From: Prorocentrum cordatum
Taxonomy: Eukaryota > Sar > Dinophyceae > Prorocentrales > Prorocentraceae
Length of the DNA: 64,000 nucleotides
Reading direction: 5' to 3'
Assembly (NCBI GenBank): GCA_963575745.1
Contig: CAUYUJ010019276.1
Coordinates: 85,001-149,000, forward strand
Part shown: positions 46,925 to 57,940 of the stretch, in pieces
Position numbering within the stretch: position 1 is the first letter of the stretch
Layout: each line of letters starts with the position of its first letter
Position numbers and translations under genes: made by a program
The notes under the pieces: generated by a model
Seen by the model: the letters and a program-made list of their open reading frames with translations, nothing else
Told to the model about the DNA's origin: nothing
Database searches by the model: none

Positions 46925-47260
46925 GGGAACTGCGCCACTGGGACCTTCGGTGGAGCTCCCTCTGGGGCCACAGAACTCGGTACTGGGTGGGGGGGACGCA
47001 TGCGAACTGCGCCACTGGGGCCTTCGGTGGAGCTCGCTCTGGGGCCACGAAACGCTGCACTGGCAGCAGGAACCGCATGCGGACTGCGCCACTGGGACCT
47101 TTGGTGGAACTCCCACTGGGGCCACGAAACGCTGCACTGGGCGCAGGAACCGCATGCGGACTGCGCCACTGGGACCTTCGGTGGAGCCCCTTCTGGGGCC
47201 ACGAAACGCTGTACTGGGCGGAGGAGACGCATGCGACCTGCGGCGGAGGGAGGAGGGTTT
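46925..47260 (+). repeat. Satellite cassette, 77-bp subfamily, about four units (no leader)
   Basis: TGGAGC or TGGAAC at 46,951, 47,028, 47,105 and 47,182: a strict 77-bp period with the same core and linker as 44,265-44,815. The left leader is missing, so the array starts mid-core. Confidence 0.9.
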
Positions 47261-47904
47261 TTGGATTGCGCATCTGATGAAAGGAGGGAGGAGGGAGGAG
47301 GGGCAGGAGGAAGGCGCTGTCTCTTCAAAACGAGGACCCAACACCACAGGATGGTTGGGAAAAACCTTACAGGAACTCGATGGGTTTTGCTTTTGGGGCT
47401 CTCTTGGGAGTGCTCCTGGAGGCTCTCCTTGAGGCGTCCTGCAGGAGGCCGTGGAGGCGTCTTGGACGGGTCGTTCGGCGATTCGAAGCCCTCTTGAACC
47501 TTCCTGGGGGCCTCTGGGGACATTCTGGGTTCGCCTTGGGCTTTCTGAGCTCCAGGACACCCCGGGGGGAGTCGTATCTGACGCGGGACCCCCCCGGGGA
47601 CCCTCCCTGGGACACCCCAGGGACTCCCCCCCGGGAGCCCCCCTCGGGACAGGACCCGGACCCCCACCCTTCCTGGCGGGAAGGGATCACAGGGAAGGGG
47701 CTTTTCTTCGAGTCTATCACGGCGTGGCCATTTCGTTTTGGCTGGCGCGCTTGCGGAGGAGGGCCCAGGCAAGGAGGGGGGAGCGGCGACGGGCACAGGG
47801 AAGGGAGAGCGCAAGGAAGGGGGGCGATAGGGACGACGATTAACGAATGACGGTGACGACGCCTCGAACGGAGAAGCCCCTCACACACGCCGACAGGGTC
47901 GGCG
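47261..47904 (+). repeat. Right-hand module of the satellite cassette plus composite repeat
   Basis: A GGA-rich tract, then CGCTGTCTCTTCAAAACGAG and GACCCAACACCACAGG and GGTTGGGAAAAA (inverted copy at about 53,600-53,665). CTTGGGGCT-type units follow to 47,560, then GGGAAGGGATCACAGGGAAG, TTTCGTTTTGGCTGGCG, GGAGGAGGGCCCAG and ACAGGGTCGGCGGATTT, which also occur in that order in the MORN intron. Confidence 0.7.
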
Positions 47905-48840
47905 GATTTGCCGCCCACTGCCTGCTTTCTCGCATGAACTTCTCCCATTATTGTAGCTGGTTGTCGCTCACTGCCGCCCTTCTCGCATCAATTACTTCAG
48001 CGTTGTAGCTGGTGTGTTGCCCACTGCCTGCCTTCTCGCATGAACGACTTCCAGCGTTGTAGCTGATGTGGCGCCCACTGCCTGCCTTCTCGCACGACCA
48101 CTCCCAGCGTGGCTCCCGCCTTTTGTCCTGATCCCAGCACTAGCTGATGACCTCGGGCTCGTCCTTGGCCTGTCGGGCTCCATGTTCGCCTTCAGCTGCT
48201 CGCACCTCGTCGAGTATAGCTGATGACGTTGGGCTCGTCCTTCGCCTTCGCTTCCTGCTTTGGGCCCCAACTTCGCCTGCCGCTTCTCGCAGTGAGGCGC
48301 TTGGCTTGGTGTCAGCATGCCCTGATCCCAGCACGGTAGCTGATGATGTCGGGCTCGTCCCTTTGAAGCGACAGGCCTTGCTGCCACTGCCCGCTATCTC
48401 GCACGAGCTGGTTGCCGCGTTGTAGCTGCTGGCCCTCTCGCGTCGGGGTGCACCGATCCACTGCCCCGATTTCTGCTCTCCTTCCCACACAGGCCGATTC
48501 CAGCGTTGCAGCTGATGGGGTTGAGCTTGTGCGTCGCCTTGAGCAGCGACAGAATCTGCTGCCCCTGCCCGCCGTGTCGAACTGGCGGCCGCTGCGGCCA
48601 GTGCTCTCCGTCTCGCACTCGCGGATACCAGCTTTGCAGCTGATGATGCGTGGCTTGTGCGGGGACGGCCTCTCGACTGATGTCCCGCACGCTGCCCGCG
48701 GCGCCGCCTCGGCTGGCGCTACGGTTGGCCAGGAGGTAGAGGAGCGGGAGGAGGACGGGGAGAAGGGGGCGGAGGAGGCCGCAGTCCCTGGCGGCTGCGC
48801 TCGCGCCTGGTCTCAGCCACGTAGCTGATGACGTGGGGCT
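47905..48840 (-). pseudogene. Decayed PPR-repeat gene, block 1
   Basis: On the minus strand the frames give KLNPISCNAGIGLCGK, ASSYNAATSSCEIAGSG, PDIISYRAGIRAC, EPNVISYTRR and then several SYNAGSRSCEK units. These are PPR signatures (LEPNVISYNAGISACEKG). Several units share the same one-base loss after GAGAAGG, which turns CEKGRQW into CEKAGSG, so decay preceded or accompanied repeat duplication. Not translatable as one protein. Its likely continuation is at 43,990 and below, with about 3.9 kb of repeats between. Confidence 0.65.
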
Positions 48841-50430
48841 CGGCGCTTCTTCACGGCGGGAGCCTGGTCTCACCACTGCTGTGCTCAGCAGTGCGGGTGA
48901 GGGCGGTTGGCTCCACGGTCCTTCATGGCTCGAGTGCGCAGCGCCACTTCGAAGTTGGCGTGCCCCATCGCCCCCGCGTGCCCCGTGCAGGGGGGCCGCT
49001 TGTACGCGAAATGGCTGAGGAGGAGGAGGAGGAGGAGGTCCGAGTCGTGACCTGGAGTTCAGGCCTCCTCCTCCTCCCCCTCGCCCCGTTTTCCCGAAAC
49101 GCAGATCCTCGTCGCACCACCAGATGGAGGTAGGGCGGCCCAGGCGTCTCGCTTGTGACTTGCTCACCGTGGGTCATCCTGACGCTTGAATTTACAAGCA
49201 GATGCAAGGATGGAGGGCGTGCTGTTTTGAACATGTGGCTCTCGCCTTGTCGTCGCACACGGCTGTCTTCAAGTTGCCAGCAGTTGCAAGTACATCTGGG
49301 TGGCGGTTCCTTTTCAAAATTGGTCTCTCATTCGAGACACCCTCAACACATGCGACTCATATGACCATCTACTCACGATGCCGGCCGCTTCAGAAGCAAA
49401 ACGTCAGGATGACATCCTTCGACGAATTGGCGTGCCAAGTTGTGCTGGACGTGCGGTCACGAGGGTATACTGTATGAGGACTCGTTGAGCCGCGGTAGCG
49501 AGGGCAGTTGTGGAGGGCGTGCGGTAACGAGGGCGTGCCATGTCATATACATTTGGACTAATTGAGCGTCGCCTGTCAAGTACATACAGTAGGTCCGCGT
49601 CGTGCCGACGCGGCGCGACTCCAGCGCGGGCTTTCAAAGGTGAACGCCGCCTTTGGCCTGGAATTGGCCGACATCGAATGGTAAGCGTGATCGGGAGGCC
49701 GCCGATCCTCCAAGGTTGAACCATTCACGCACTGTCAGAAACGAACGCCGAGGTCGTCACGACACGAACCTGTCGTAATTAGTTCAGTGCTCTTCGAAAC
49801 TGACCCGAACGCTCGCCCACGCCACAGCTACAGTGCTACAGGCTTTTGCTTTTGCTTTGCTGCTGTGGTGGCTTGGGCCCGTTGTTCGGTGGGGAGTGAT
49901 GGCGGTTCGGGCTTGTGCAGGAGCGACGATTCGCTCGAATCGCGATGGTCTTATTTGGATGGGAGCACGCGCCCCCAGAGGTGGCGGTCTCCTCGTGCAA
50001 AGCACCCGCCGCTGCTCCTCTCTGCTTCTCTTGCTTCTCTTTGTTGCTTTCGTCCTCTTCCTCTCTGCTTGCATATCTGACCCGCTGACGTGGACCTGGA
50101 TCTTGACTGAGCGTGCGCCCTGCGACGAAAACATAGCTCTCCTCCTACTCCTCCTCCGGCCCCCCCCTCCTCCTACTCCTCCTCCCCCCTCCTCGTCCTC
50201 TTCCTCCTCCTCCTCCTCCGCCTCCACCTCCTCCTCCTCCTCTTCCACAATTACTCAATATGAATTCTACAGGCTTACGCCACATCCGCCGACCCCTTCT
50301 GTGACTGTTGCGAGGCCAGGAGTTTCTGGCCAGCGGCGTCTTGTGTGAGGGTGCGGTGTCGCGCGCGGGTGGTGGCAGATACCTAGGGGGTCCACATGTT
50401 TGCGTGATGCCGGTGGTCTGGGGCGTGTTT
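48841..50430. other. Intergenic region with triplet tracts
   Basis: GAG tract at 49,017-49,037; CTC tracts at 49,068-49,080 and 50,130-50,245. Small open frames at 49,202-49,477 and elsewhere show no recognisable motif. No gene is called. Confidence 0.4.
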
Positions 50431-51296
50431 TGCGAGCGCTTTGCGTGCTGTGCACCCGGGTGCGGGGTGTCCTTCTGGGAGGTCGGCCTCTCGCCCCTCA
50501 ACCAAGTGGAGGAGCACCGGAAGACGAAAGGAGCAAGAGTAGCGTGCGGAAGCTGTGATCAGCGAAGCATCACCGCGAAAGATGTGGCAGATGAGTCGAA
50601 ACGGGTGAAGAGGCTGTTGACGTTCGCAGCGCGCACGAAACAGTTCGCGTAGCAGCAGCACGTCGCGTAGCACAGCGCCGAGCAAGATTGTGAGCACGTC
50701 GCGAGGAAGAGCAAGGCTGCATGCGCGGAGTGCATTGCAGTTGGCTTGACGGCTCGCAATGCGGAAGCGTCTGGTGGTCTTTTGGAGGCCTCCTGGGGGC
50801 CTCTTGGGGGCTCCTTGGGGCGTCTTGGCGGCCTCTTGGGGGCCTCTGGCGGCCTCTTGGGGCACTCTTGGGGCCCCCTGGGGCTCGTGGGGGCGGGAAG
50901 CTAGATTTTTGAATTTTTGGTTGCCCTCTTGGGCCCCTCTTGGTGCCGTCTTGTCGGAAATGCGCGGAAGAACGTCAGAGGACGACGCTTGAGTCCAATA
51001 ATAGGAAACGGAGAGCCGAGGCGGAAGCGAAGCCGCTGACGTGCGCGGCGTGCGGAGGAGCGTTCTCAGACACGAAACATTTGAGGCAGAGCCAAAAAGA
51101 ACATCATCGATGGTCGAATCAAAAAAAGGTGGTGTGCGGAAGCTGCGCGGCACTCGGGTTCACAGCCCGCAGTTGCCAGGCGTATCAGTGCAGCGGCGCG
51201 TGCAAGAGAAGACTACCGAAGTCGGCGTTCCCCGACCCTCACAATGTCCCGCGCGACGCAAAAAAAGGCACTCTGAAGTGCAAGACCTGCAAATGA
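50431..51296 (+). pseudogene. Cysteine-rich protein relic with three zinc-ribbon-like modules
   Basis: Three modules share C-x2-C-x4-5-TA(K/R): VACGSCDQRSITAKD (about 50,548), AACAECIAVGLTARN (about 50,717) and VVCGSCAALGFTARS (about 51,130). The first and third are preceded by a C-x2/3-C with an EH or HH spacer (CCAPGCGVSF...EEHRKTKG; LTCAACGGAF...KEHHRWSN). The third ends YQCSGACKRRLPKSAF then LKCKTC and TGA 51,294. The first two modules are in frame 1, separated by TAG at 50,650 and 50,671; the third is in frame 3. Between them, 50,775-50,955 is filled with CCTCTTGGGGG units that may be an intron or an insertion. It looks like a Stc1-like or lineage-specific zinc-binding family. The two stops suggest decay unless that short stretch is spliced out. 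Confidence 0.5.
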
Positions 51297-52557
51297 TGCC
51301 GAATCGGGCGCGCGCGCTGAGGAAAAAGGAGAACGAGGACAGGAGAATGGGGGGTGAGGCGGAGGACACAGGGGAGAATCATCGAACGTGTCGAGGTGAC
51401 GGGCCATGAACAAGAGGAGGGGGACGAGGAGGAGGGGGACGAGGAGAGGGTGGTTGAGGAGGAGGATGAGGGGGACACTGAGAGGAGGCTCTGGGTTATG
51501 GTCTTTGGGTGAGAGGTTCTTGTATGTGTATCGGAATTTCGCGGCACTCCTTTCGGGGGCCTCTGGAAAGCAGTTTTGACGCCACTGGGGGGCCGACGTG
51601 GACAAGGCGGGTGAGGGGGAGGAGGAGGGGGACGCGGAGGAAATGTTCTGGGTCATGGTTTTGGAATTCTTCGCCTCGGGAGCGCGAATCCCGCTTGTGC
51701 GATGATCGCTGGGATCTCTGGTGGTGCTTCTCGCGGGACTCTTGGAGGCAGTTTCGAAGCCTCTTGGGGGCCGTTTTGGGGCCGTTCTGGGGCCTCTTGG
51801 GGGGCCTCTTGGGGCCTCTTGGGGGCGTCTTGGGGGCCTCTTGGGGCCTCTCGGGGCCTTTTAGGGCCGTCTCGGGGCGGAAGGCTCGGGATGTCAGTTC
51901 GGGCTCCCTCTCTTGGGCCCCTCTTGGGGCCGTCTTGGGGCTCTCTTGGGCCGTCCTGGGGGCCTCTTGGGCTGTCTTGGCGCCCTCTTGGGCGGACTTG
52001 GGCGCGTGTTGGGGGCCTCTTGGGCCGTCTTGGGGCGGTCTTGGGGTGCTCTTGGACCGTGTTCAACGCCGTGAAGGCCGAGAAGCCGTATATGATCAAA
52101 ATGTACGTTTTCCATAGGAATTTGAAGATTTTCGGCTCTTCGGCCCTTCTGAGAACTGCTCTTGGAGGCCTCATGGGCCGTCTTGGAGGCCTCTTGGCCC
52201 GTCTTGGGGCCATCTTGGGCGCCTTGGAGCGTTCGTTTGGCGTCTCGGGGCCCTCGTGGGCCGTCTTGGAGGAGTCTTGGGGCCTTCTTGGGCCGCCTTG
52301 AGAGACTTTTGAGCCCAAAGAAGCTCCGTGAGTCGCTCGGGCGGGGCCATGGGGGGGGGGTCAAATCGCCAGTTTGGGGTCCCTGGGGGGGGACTGTAGG
52401 GGGGGGAACTATCTCACACGCCTAGGGACCCACAAGGGGTCGGCGGATACTACTCTCCCTCTTCCCCTGATGACGGTTTGAAATTGCTCGACCCCCCCCC
52501 CGCGTATGGTTTTTACAGGTTTTCGCCTGCATTTTTTCAAAATGCAGCTCTCGCTGA
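51297..52557. repeat. CTTGGGGCC minisatellite region
   Basis: From 51,720 to 52,320 the sequence is degenerate GGCCTCTTGGGG and CCGTCTTGGGG units. Open frames of 200 residues through it consist of SWGLLGAS-type repeats and are rejected as genes. GGA tracts lie at 51,413-51,480, and short G runs at 52,350-52,410. Confidence 0.75.
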
Positions 52558-52735
52558 GGCGCCGGCCTCATTTTCGGGCCCCGCTCGTTCCGAATTGTGC
52601 TCCCGCTGCAGCGCTGGCCTCATTTCCGTGCTTCCGCTCGTTCCGAATCGTGCTCCCGCTGCAGCGCTGGCCTCATTTCCGCGCTTCCGCTCGTTTCGAT
52701 TCGTGCTCCCGCTGCAGCGCTGGCGTCATTTCCCG
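52558..52735 (+). repeat. 53-bp tandem repeat, about 3.4 copies
   Basis: Unit start GCGCTGGCCTCATTTCCG at 52,611, 52,664 and 52,717 (diverged first copy at 52,558), then CTTCCGCTCGTTCCGAATCG and TGCTCCCGCTGCA. It is followed by CCATGCCATGC-type degenerate sequence to 52,830. Confidence 0.85.
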
Positions 52736-52949
52736 TGCCATGCCACGGCATGCAATGCAATGCTAGGTTGATGCTACGCTTTGCGGTGCTTTTCTACGCC
52801 ATGCCATGCCGTGCTCTACAATGCATCGCGTACCCTTTCGGGATCATTGCCCTGCTCGACATCCGACTGTGCGAGTAGAGAGGGGATCTACGCCATGGTA
52901 AGGGATGGGAGGGAGGGGTAGGATGTCAGATATGACGCGAGCGCACCTA

Positions 52950-53795
52950 GCTTGTCCTCCTCCCCCTCCTCCTCCTCCTCCTCCTCCTCCTCCTCCTCCT
53001 CCTCCTCCCCCTCCTCCTCTTTCCCCCCCTCCTCCCCTCCCCTCTTCTGCCAATGGCACTCCGACCCTTCCATCCTCGCCTGCCCCCTCGTCGCCCTGCT
53101 CCCCGTGCTTGTGCCCCAGGAGAGGCTCCCCGCGATGCCCGAGCCGCGTGGCCTTCCAGGCCGCGCGTGCGGGGCGGGGCGGGTGGAGGGAGAAGATGGA
53201 GGGGGGATGCGGAGAGGCTGCAAATATGCGCAAGAACGCCCTCCGGCGAGGACTGGGGCGAGCCAGCGAAAGGCGCGCGCGCGCCGCCTGTGTGTGCAGG
53301 CGGCGCCGTGGTGTGGGCGGGGATGGAACCTCCCGGGGCCTGGGGCCTCCCTTCGGGGGTGGGAAGCCGCTCGGCTGCCCCGGGCAGGGCGAAGAGAGAG
53401 AGAGAGAGATAGAAAGAGAGAGAGAGAGACAGTCTGGTGGGGAAAATACAGACACAAGCAAACGTCTACTCGCAGGATGATGTGCGAATCTGGGACGTGG
53501 AGGGGAAGGGAAATGTCGGGGAAATACGCAGCAGGTGTGCTTATTCATGTGTCCTTGGGCCCTCTCAGCGATGAGAGGAGGCCAGCTCCCCAGACCCCTG
53601 ACGTCGTTTTTTTTCCCAACCTTCCTGTGATGTTGGGTCCTCGTTTTGAAGAGACAGCGCCCGCGTCCTCCTTCCTTCTCCTCCCGCTGCATCCCCTCCT
53701 GCTCCTGCTCCTCCTCCTCCTCCTCCTGCTCCTCCTCCTCCTCCTCCTCCTCACCCTCCTTGCCTCTGCCCCTTGCATGTCCCTGTTTCGGCACA
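52950..53795. repeat. CTC and GA tracts and inverted right-hand satellite module
   Basis: (CTC)n at 52,960-53,035; (GA)n at 53,394-53,430. The minus strand of 53,600-53,665 reads CGCTGTCTCTTCAAAACGAG and GACCCAACATCACAGG and GGTTGGGAAAAA, the module that follows the satellite at 47,298. (CTC)n at 53,700-53,755. No gene is supported. Confidence 0.65.
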
Positions 53796-54895
53796 CCCCT
53801 CACAGGGTTCGTGGCCCCATAGGGAGCTCCACCGAAGGCCCCAGTGGCAGCGTTCGCATGCAGTTCCACCGTCATTTCGGCGCACCCCCCCTCACAGGGT
53901 TTGTGGCCCCATAGGGAGCTCCACCGAAGGCCCCAGTGGCAGCGTTCGCATGCAGTCCCACCCTCATTTCGGCGCACCCCTCACAGGGTTCGGGGCCCCA
54001 TAGGGAGCTCCACCGAAGGCCCCAGTGGCAGCGTTCGCATGCAGTTCCACCTTCATTTCGGCGCACCCCCCCTCACAGGGTTTGTGGCCCCATAGGGAGC
54101 TCCACCGAAGGCCCCAGTGGCAGCGTTCGCATGCAGTCCCACCCTCATTTCGGCGCACCCCTCACAGGGTTCGGGGCCCCATACGGAGCTCCACCGAAGG
54201 TTCCAGTGGCAGCGTTCGCATGCAGTTCCACCGTCATTTCGGCGCACCCCCCATCACACGATTCGTGGCCCCATAGGGAGCTCCACCGAAGGCCCCAGTG
54301 GCAGTGTTCGCATGCAGTTCCACCCTCATTTCGGCGCACCCCTCACACGGTTCGTGGCCCCATACGGAGCTGCACCGAAGGCCCCAGTAACAGTGTTGGC
54401 ATGCAGTTCCGCCCTCATTTTGGCGCACCCCTCACAGGGTTCGTGGTCCCATAGGGAGCTCGACCGAAGGCCCCAGTGGCAGCGTTCGCATGCAGTTCCA
54501 CTCTCATTTGGGCGCACCCCTCGCAGGGTTCGTGGCCCCATAGGGAGCTCCACCGAAGGCCCCAGTGGAAGCGTTCGCATGCAGTTCCACCCTCATTTCG
54601 GCGCACCTCTCACAGGGTTCGTGGCCCCATAGGGAGCTCCACCGAAGGCCCCAGTGGCAGCGTTCGCATGCAGTTCCACCCTCATTTGGGTGCACCCCTC
54701 ACAAGGTTCGTGGCCCCATAGGGAGCTCCACCGAAGGCCCCAGAGGCAGCGTTCGCATGCAGTTCCACCCTCATTTGGGCGCACCTCTCACAGGTTTCGT
54801 GGCCCCATAGGGAGCTCCACCGAAGACGGTATTCACAAGTGCGGCACTCACAGCTGCATATTGTTGGGTCCTTCGCCAGGCTAATTTGATTTTTT
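53796..54895 (-). repeat. Satellite cassette, 89-bp subfamily, twelve units
   Basis: On the minus strand: leader CCTGGCGAAGGACCCAACAA then ATGCAGCTGTGAGTGCCGCA (about 54,890-54,840), then units of 89 bp (92 bp in a few, because of extra Gs). Core: GCATGCGAACGCTGCCACTG then GGGCCTTCGGTGGAGCTCCC; linker: CCTGTGAGGGGTGCGCCGAA then ATGAGGGTGGAACT. The linker is shared with the 19-22 kb array and not with the 77-bp arrays. Minus-strand frames of 63-64 residues repeat in register but shift because 89 is not a multiple of three. Confidence 0.92.
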
Positions 54896-54916
54896 TCCTT
54901 CACCACGTCGGCCCCC

Positions 54917-55400
54917 AGAGGTTTTGATTACCTGGTGACTGCTGACTTCGGAAATGTCGCCACTTTCGGCATTTCCTCGGGGGTCCAGCAGAGTTCGGTC
55001 CTACGGGCACCCAAACTAGAACTCGCCCTCCCTGGTGGATGCTGGCTGCGGAGACGTCGCCACTTTCGCGAACTCCTAGGAGGTCCACGTTAGACCTCCG
55101 CCTTCCCTGGGGGGTGTGAGCTGCGCAACTGCTGTGGCTTCCTGGGCCCTTCGGGGGTCCAGCGGAACGCGGTCCTGCGGGCATCCAACCCAGAGTCGTC
55201 CTCTCTGATGATTGCTGGCTGCTGACCTGCAGGTGCAGCGGAATACGGTCTTACGGGCATCCAAACTAGATCCCGCCCGCGCTGACGGCTGCTGGCTGCG
55301 GAGATGTTGCCATTTTCGCGGGCCCCGTGGAGGGCCAGCGGAGTGCGGTCCTAGGAGCATCCAAGCCAGACCTCGCTCTCCCTGGGCGCCTGGGCAGTGT
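54917..55400 (+). repeat. Degenerate ~105-125-bp tandem repeat, four to five units
   Basis: Shared blocks are GGGGTCCAGC, GCGGTCCTACGGGCA, CCAAACTAGA and TGCTGGCTGCGGAGACGTCG then CCACTTTCGCG, at about 54,990, 55,040, 55,155, 55,240 and 55,340. Confidence 0.7.
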
Positions 55401-56752
55401 GCCGCGGCGTTCTTGCGAGGGCCGCAGAAGCAATCGCTCGAGCCAAAACAGCATCGGCCACATCATTCCTTGCGCGATGATCCATCAGTGGTCTCTCAGC
55501 CGTGTGTCATCTTTCCCAGCCCTGCAAAACTCCTGCTCGTCTTTGATAGTCTGCTCGCTTTGCTCGGCTGCCCGAGCATGTTGTTGTTCCGTGGTGGTGT
55601 GCGTGTGGCCACCTGTACTTGCTCGCTTTGGCTTGTCTGTCTTTTACTGATTCTGCTTGCCGCAGTTTTCTCGCTTTGCGTGCTCGTGGGCTCTTTTCCG
55701 TACCTTGGCTTGCTTGCATTTTGCTGCTCGCTTATCCCGAGGCTCGCCTCGTTTTGTCTTGCTAGAATACCATCGCTCGCGCGCGTCCTCACCAGGAGTT
55801 GCGGACCAGGGCCACTGGCCTGACCAGGCAGGGCCGTCTGCGATCCGAGTCGATGCGATTCGACCCGCGGCTCGCTGGAGATCCGATCCGTTTCCGATCC
55901 GATCCGGTCCGGTTTCCCGGCTCGTTCCAGCTCGGGCTTGGCGAGGGCCGCTGGCCTGTCCAGGGGGCCCGGCGGACCGCTCCTGGGGCACCGGCTCGGC
56001 AGGAGCCCTGGCGCAGGCCCCGCGGGGCCCCCTGCCGGCTGCCAGGCGGGCTGCAGGCCCCGGAGGAGCCCGCGCACGCGGCTGCTGCGCGGGAGCTGGG
56101 CAGCCTGGGCCGCGGCATGCTGAGCCCGCAGCGCAGCGCCTGCGACAGCCCGCAGGCGCGGGCGAGCCCCCCCCGCCACGCCCCCCCGTCTCTCAGAGGT
56201 GGAGGACTTGGCATCGCTCGGGCGTGTGCACCTTTTCTCGGCGAGGACCATCGGGGAGCATCCTGGGTCATCTTGCGAAGGGCCCGCGCACGAAGCTGAG
56301 CGATGCATGGGCAGTGGGCGTCGGAGCGATGGCAAGGCAAGATGCCGATACCGCTGCCCTTCCCTCGTCGCCACGGCTTGTCTCGCCTCGAAATCCTGGT
56401 CAGGATGCACCTCGTGAGATGTCGACTGACTGCGAGCCCTACCCCTGCGGGTCCAAGCGACGCTGGGGCATCGTAGACCCCCGCGGGGACCAGGTTCATT
56501 TGGCTGCAGGCACCCTTCAGATTCTCAGCACCAGCGGTTTTTCAGAAACATGACCTGCGTGGCCAGGGTTCACGTGTGGTTGCCTACTCCAGATATTGTA
56601 AAACAAGGCAGGGGGTCACAACCCTCCAAGACGAGAAGTTTGAGACCCCCCCAGACCATCCATGAAAGGGCTGCCTTTTGCCCAGACTCCCCCGATCTCT
56701 CCAAGACAGCTCAAATCAGACCCCCCCCAAATGTGACCCCCCCCATTCTGTT
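55401..56752. other. Region with one weak open frame
   Basis: A 298-residue plus frame (55,657-56,550) ends in complex-looking sequence (CEPYPCGSKRRWGIVDPRGD), but a 304-residue minus frame overlaps it and neither has a recognisable domain. A GATCCGATCC-type repeat lies at 55,840-55,925. The only possible exon is about 56,330-56,550 (+), very uncertain. Confidence 0.2.
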
Positions 56753-56898
56753 GTTAAGTCGGGCCTGTCCCTCTACAGAGGGAATATTCCAAAATAGGGA
56801 ATTTGTTTTGAGTATTTTTTTGACCATTTTGAAGTACTTTTGAGTATTTTTTATTTTTCGTCGAAAATCCCCCTGCAGGGGGACACGCCCGACTTAAC
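56753..56898. mobile_element. Inverted-repeat element, family 3, copy b
   Basis: Ends GTTAAGTCGGGCCTGTCCCT and GGGACACGCCCGACTTAAC are inverted repeats with few mismatches, continuing inward as CTACAGAGGG and CCCCCTGCAGGG. The middle is T-rich (GAGTATTTTT three times). 146 bp, matching copy a at 8860-9002 in size and layout. Confidence 0.7.
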
Positions 56899-57127
56899 TC
56901 TATTGCGGAATTTGGGGTGCCCTCTCCGTCGGTGGCTGGCCTGAGGATTCCCATGGTGTCGTGTCGGGGGCTCGGCGTGGGTGCGGAGCTCTGGCCGCCA
57001 GGAGGTCACTTGTGCACCGCCGCCATTTTCCTGGAGGAGGGGCCGCCAGGAGGTCACTTGTGCACCCCCGCCGTTTTCCTGGAGGAGGGAGGAGGGAGGG
57101 GGGAGGAGGGAGGAGGGAGGAGGGAGG

Positions 57128-57940
<813 letters not shown>

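Noticed and set aside
53796-54895. Regularly spaced repeats considered as a CRISPR array
   Set aside because: The units are directly adjacent with no unique spacers, and the setting is eukaryotic.
53844-54906. Tandem 63-84-residue frames in the 89-bp satellite
   Set aside because: The period is not a multiple of three and frames are open on both strands, so these are by-products of the repeat.
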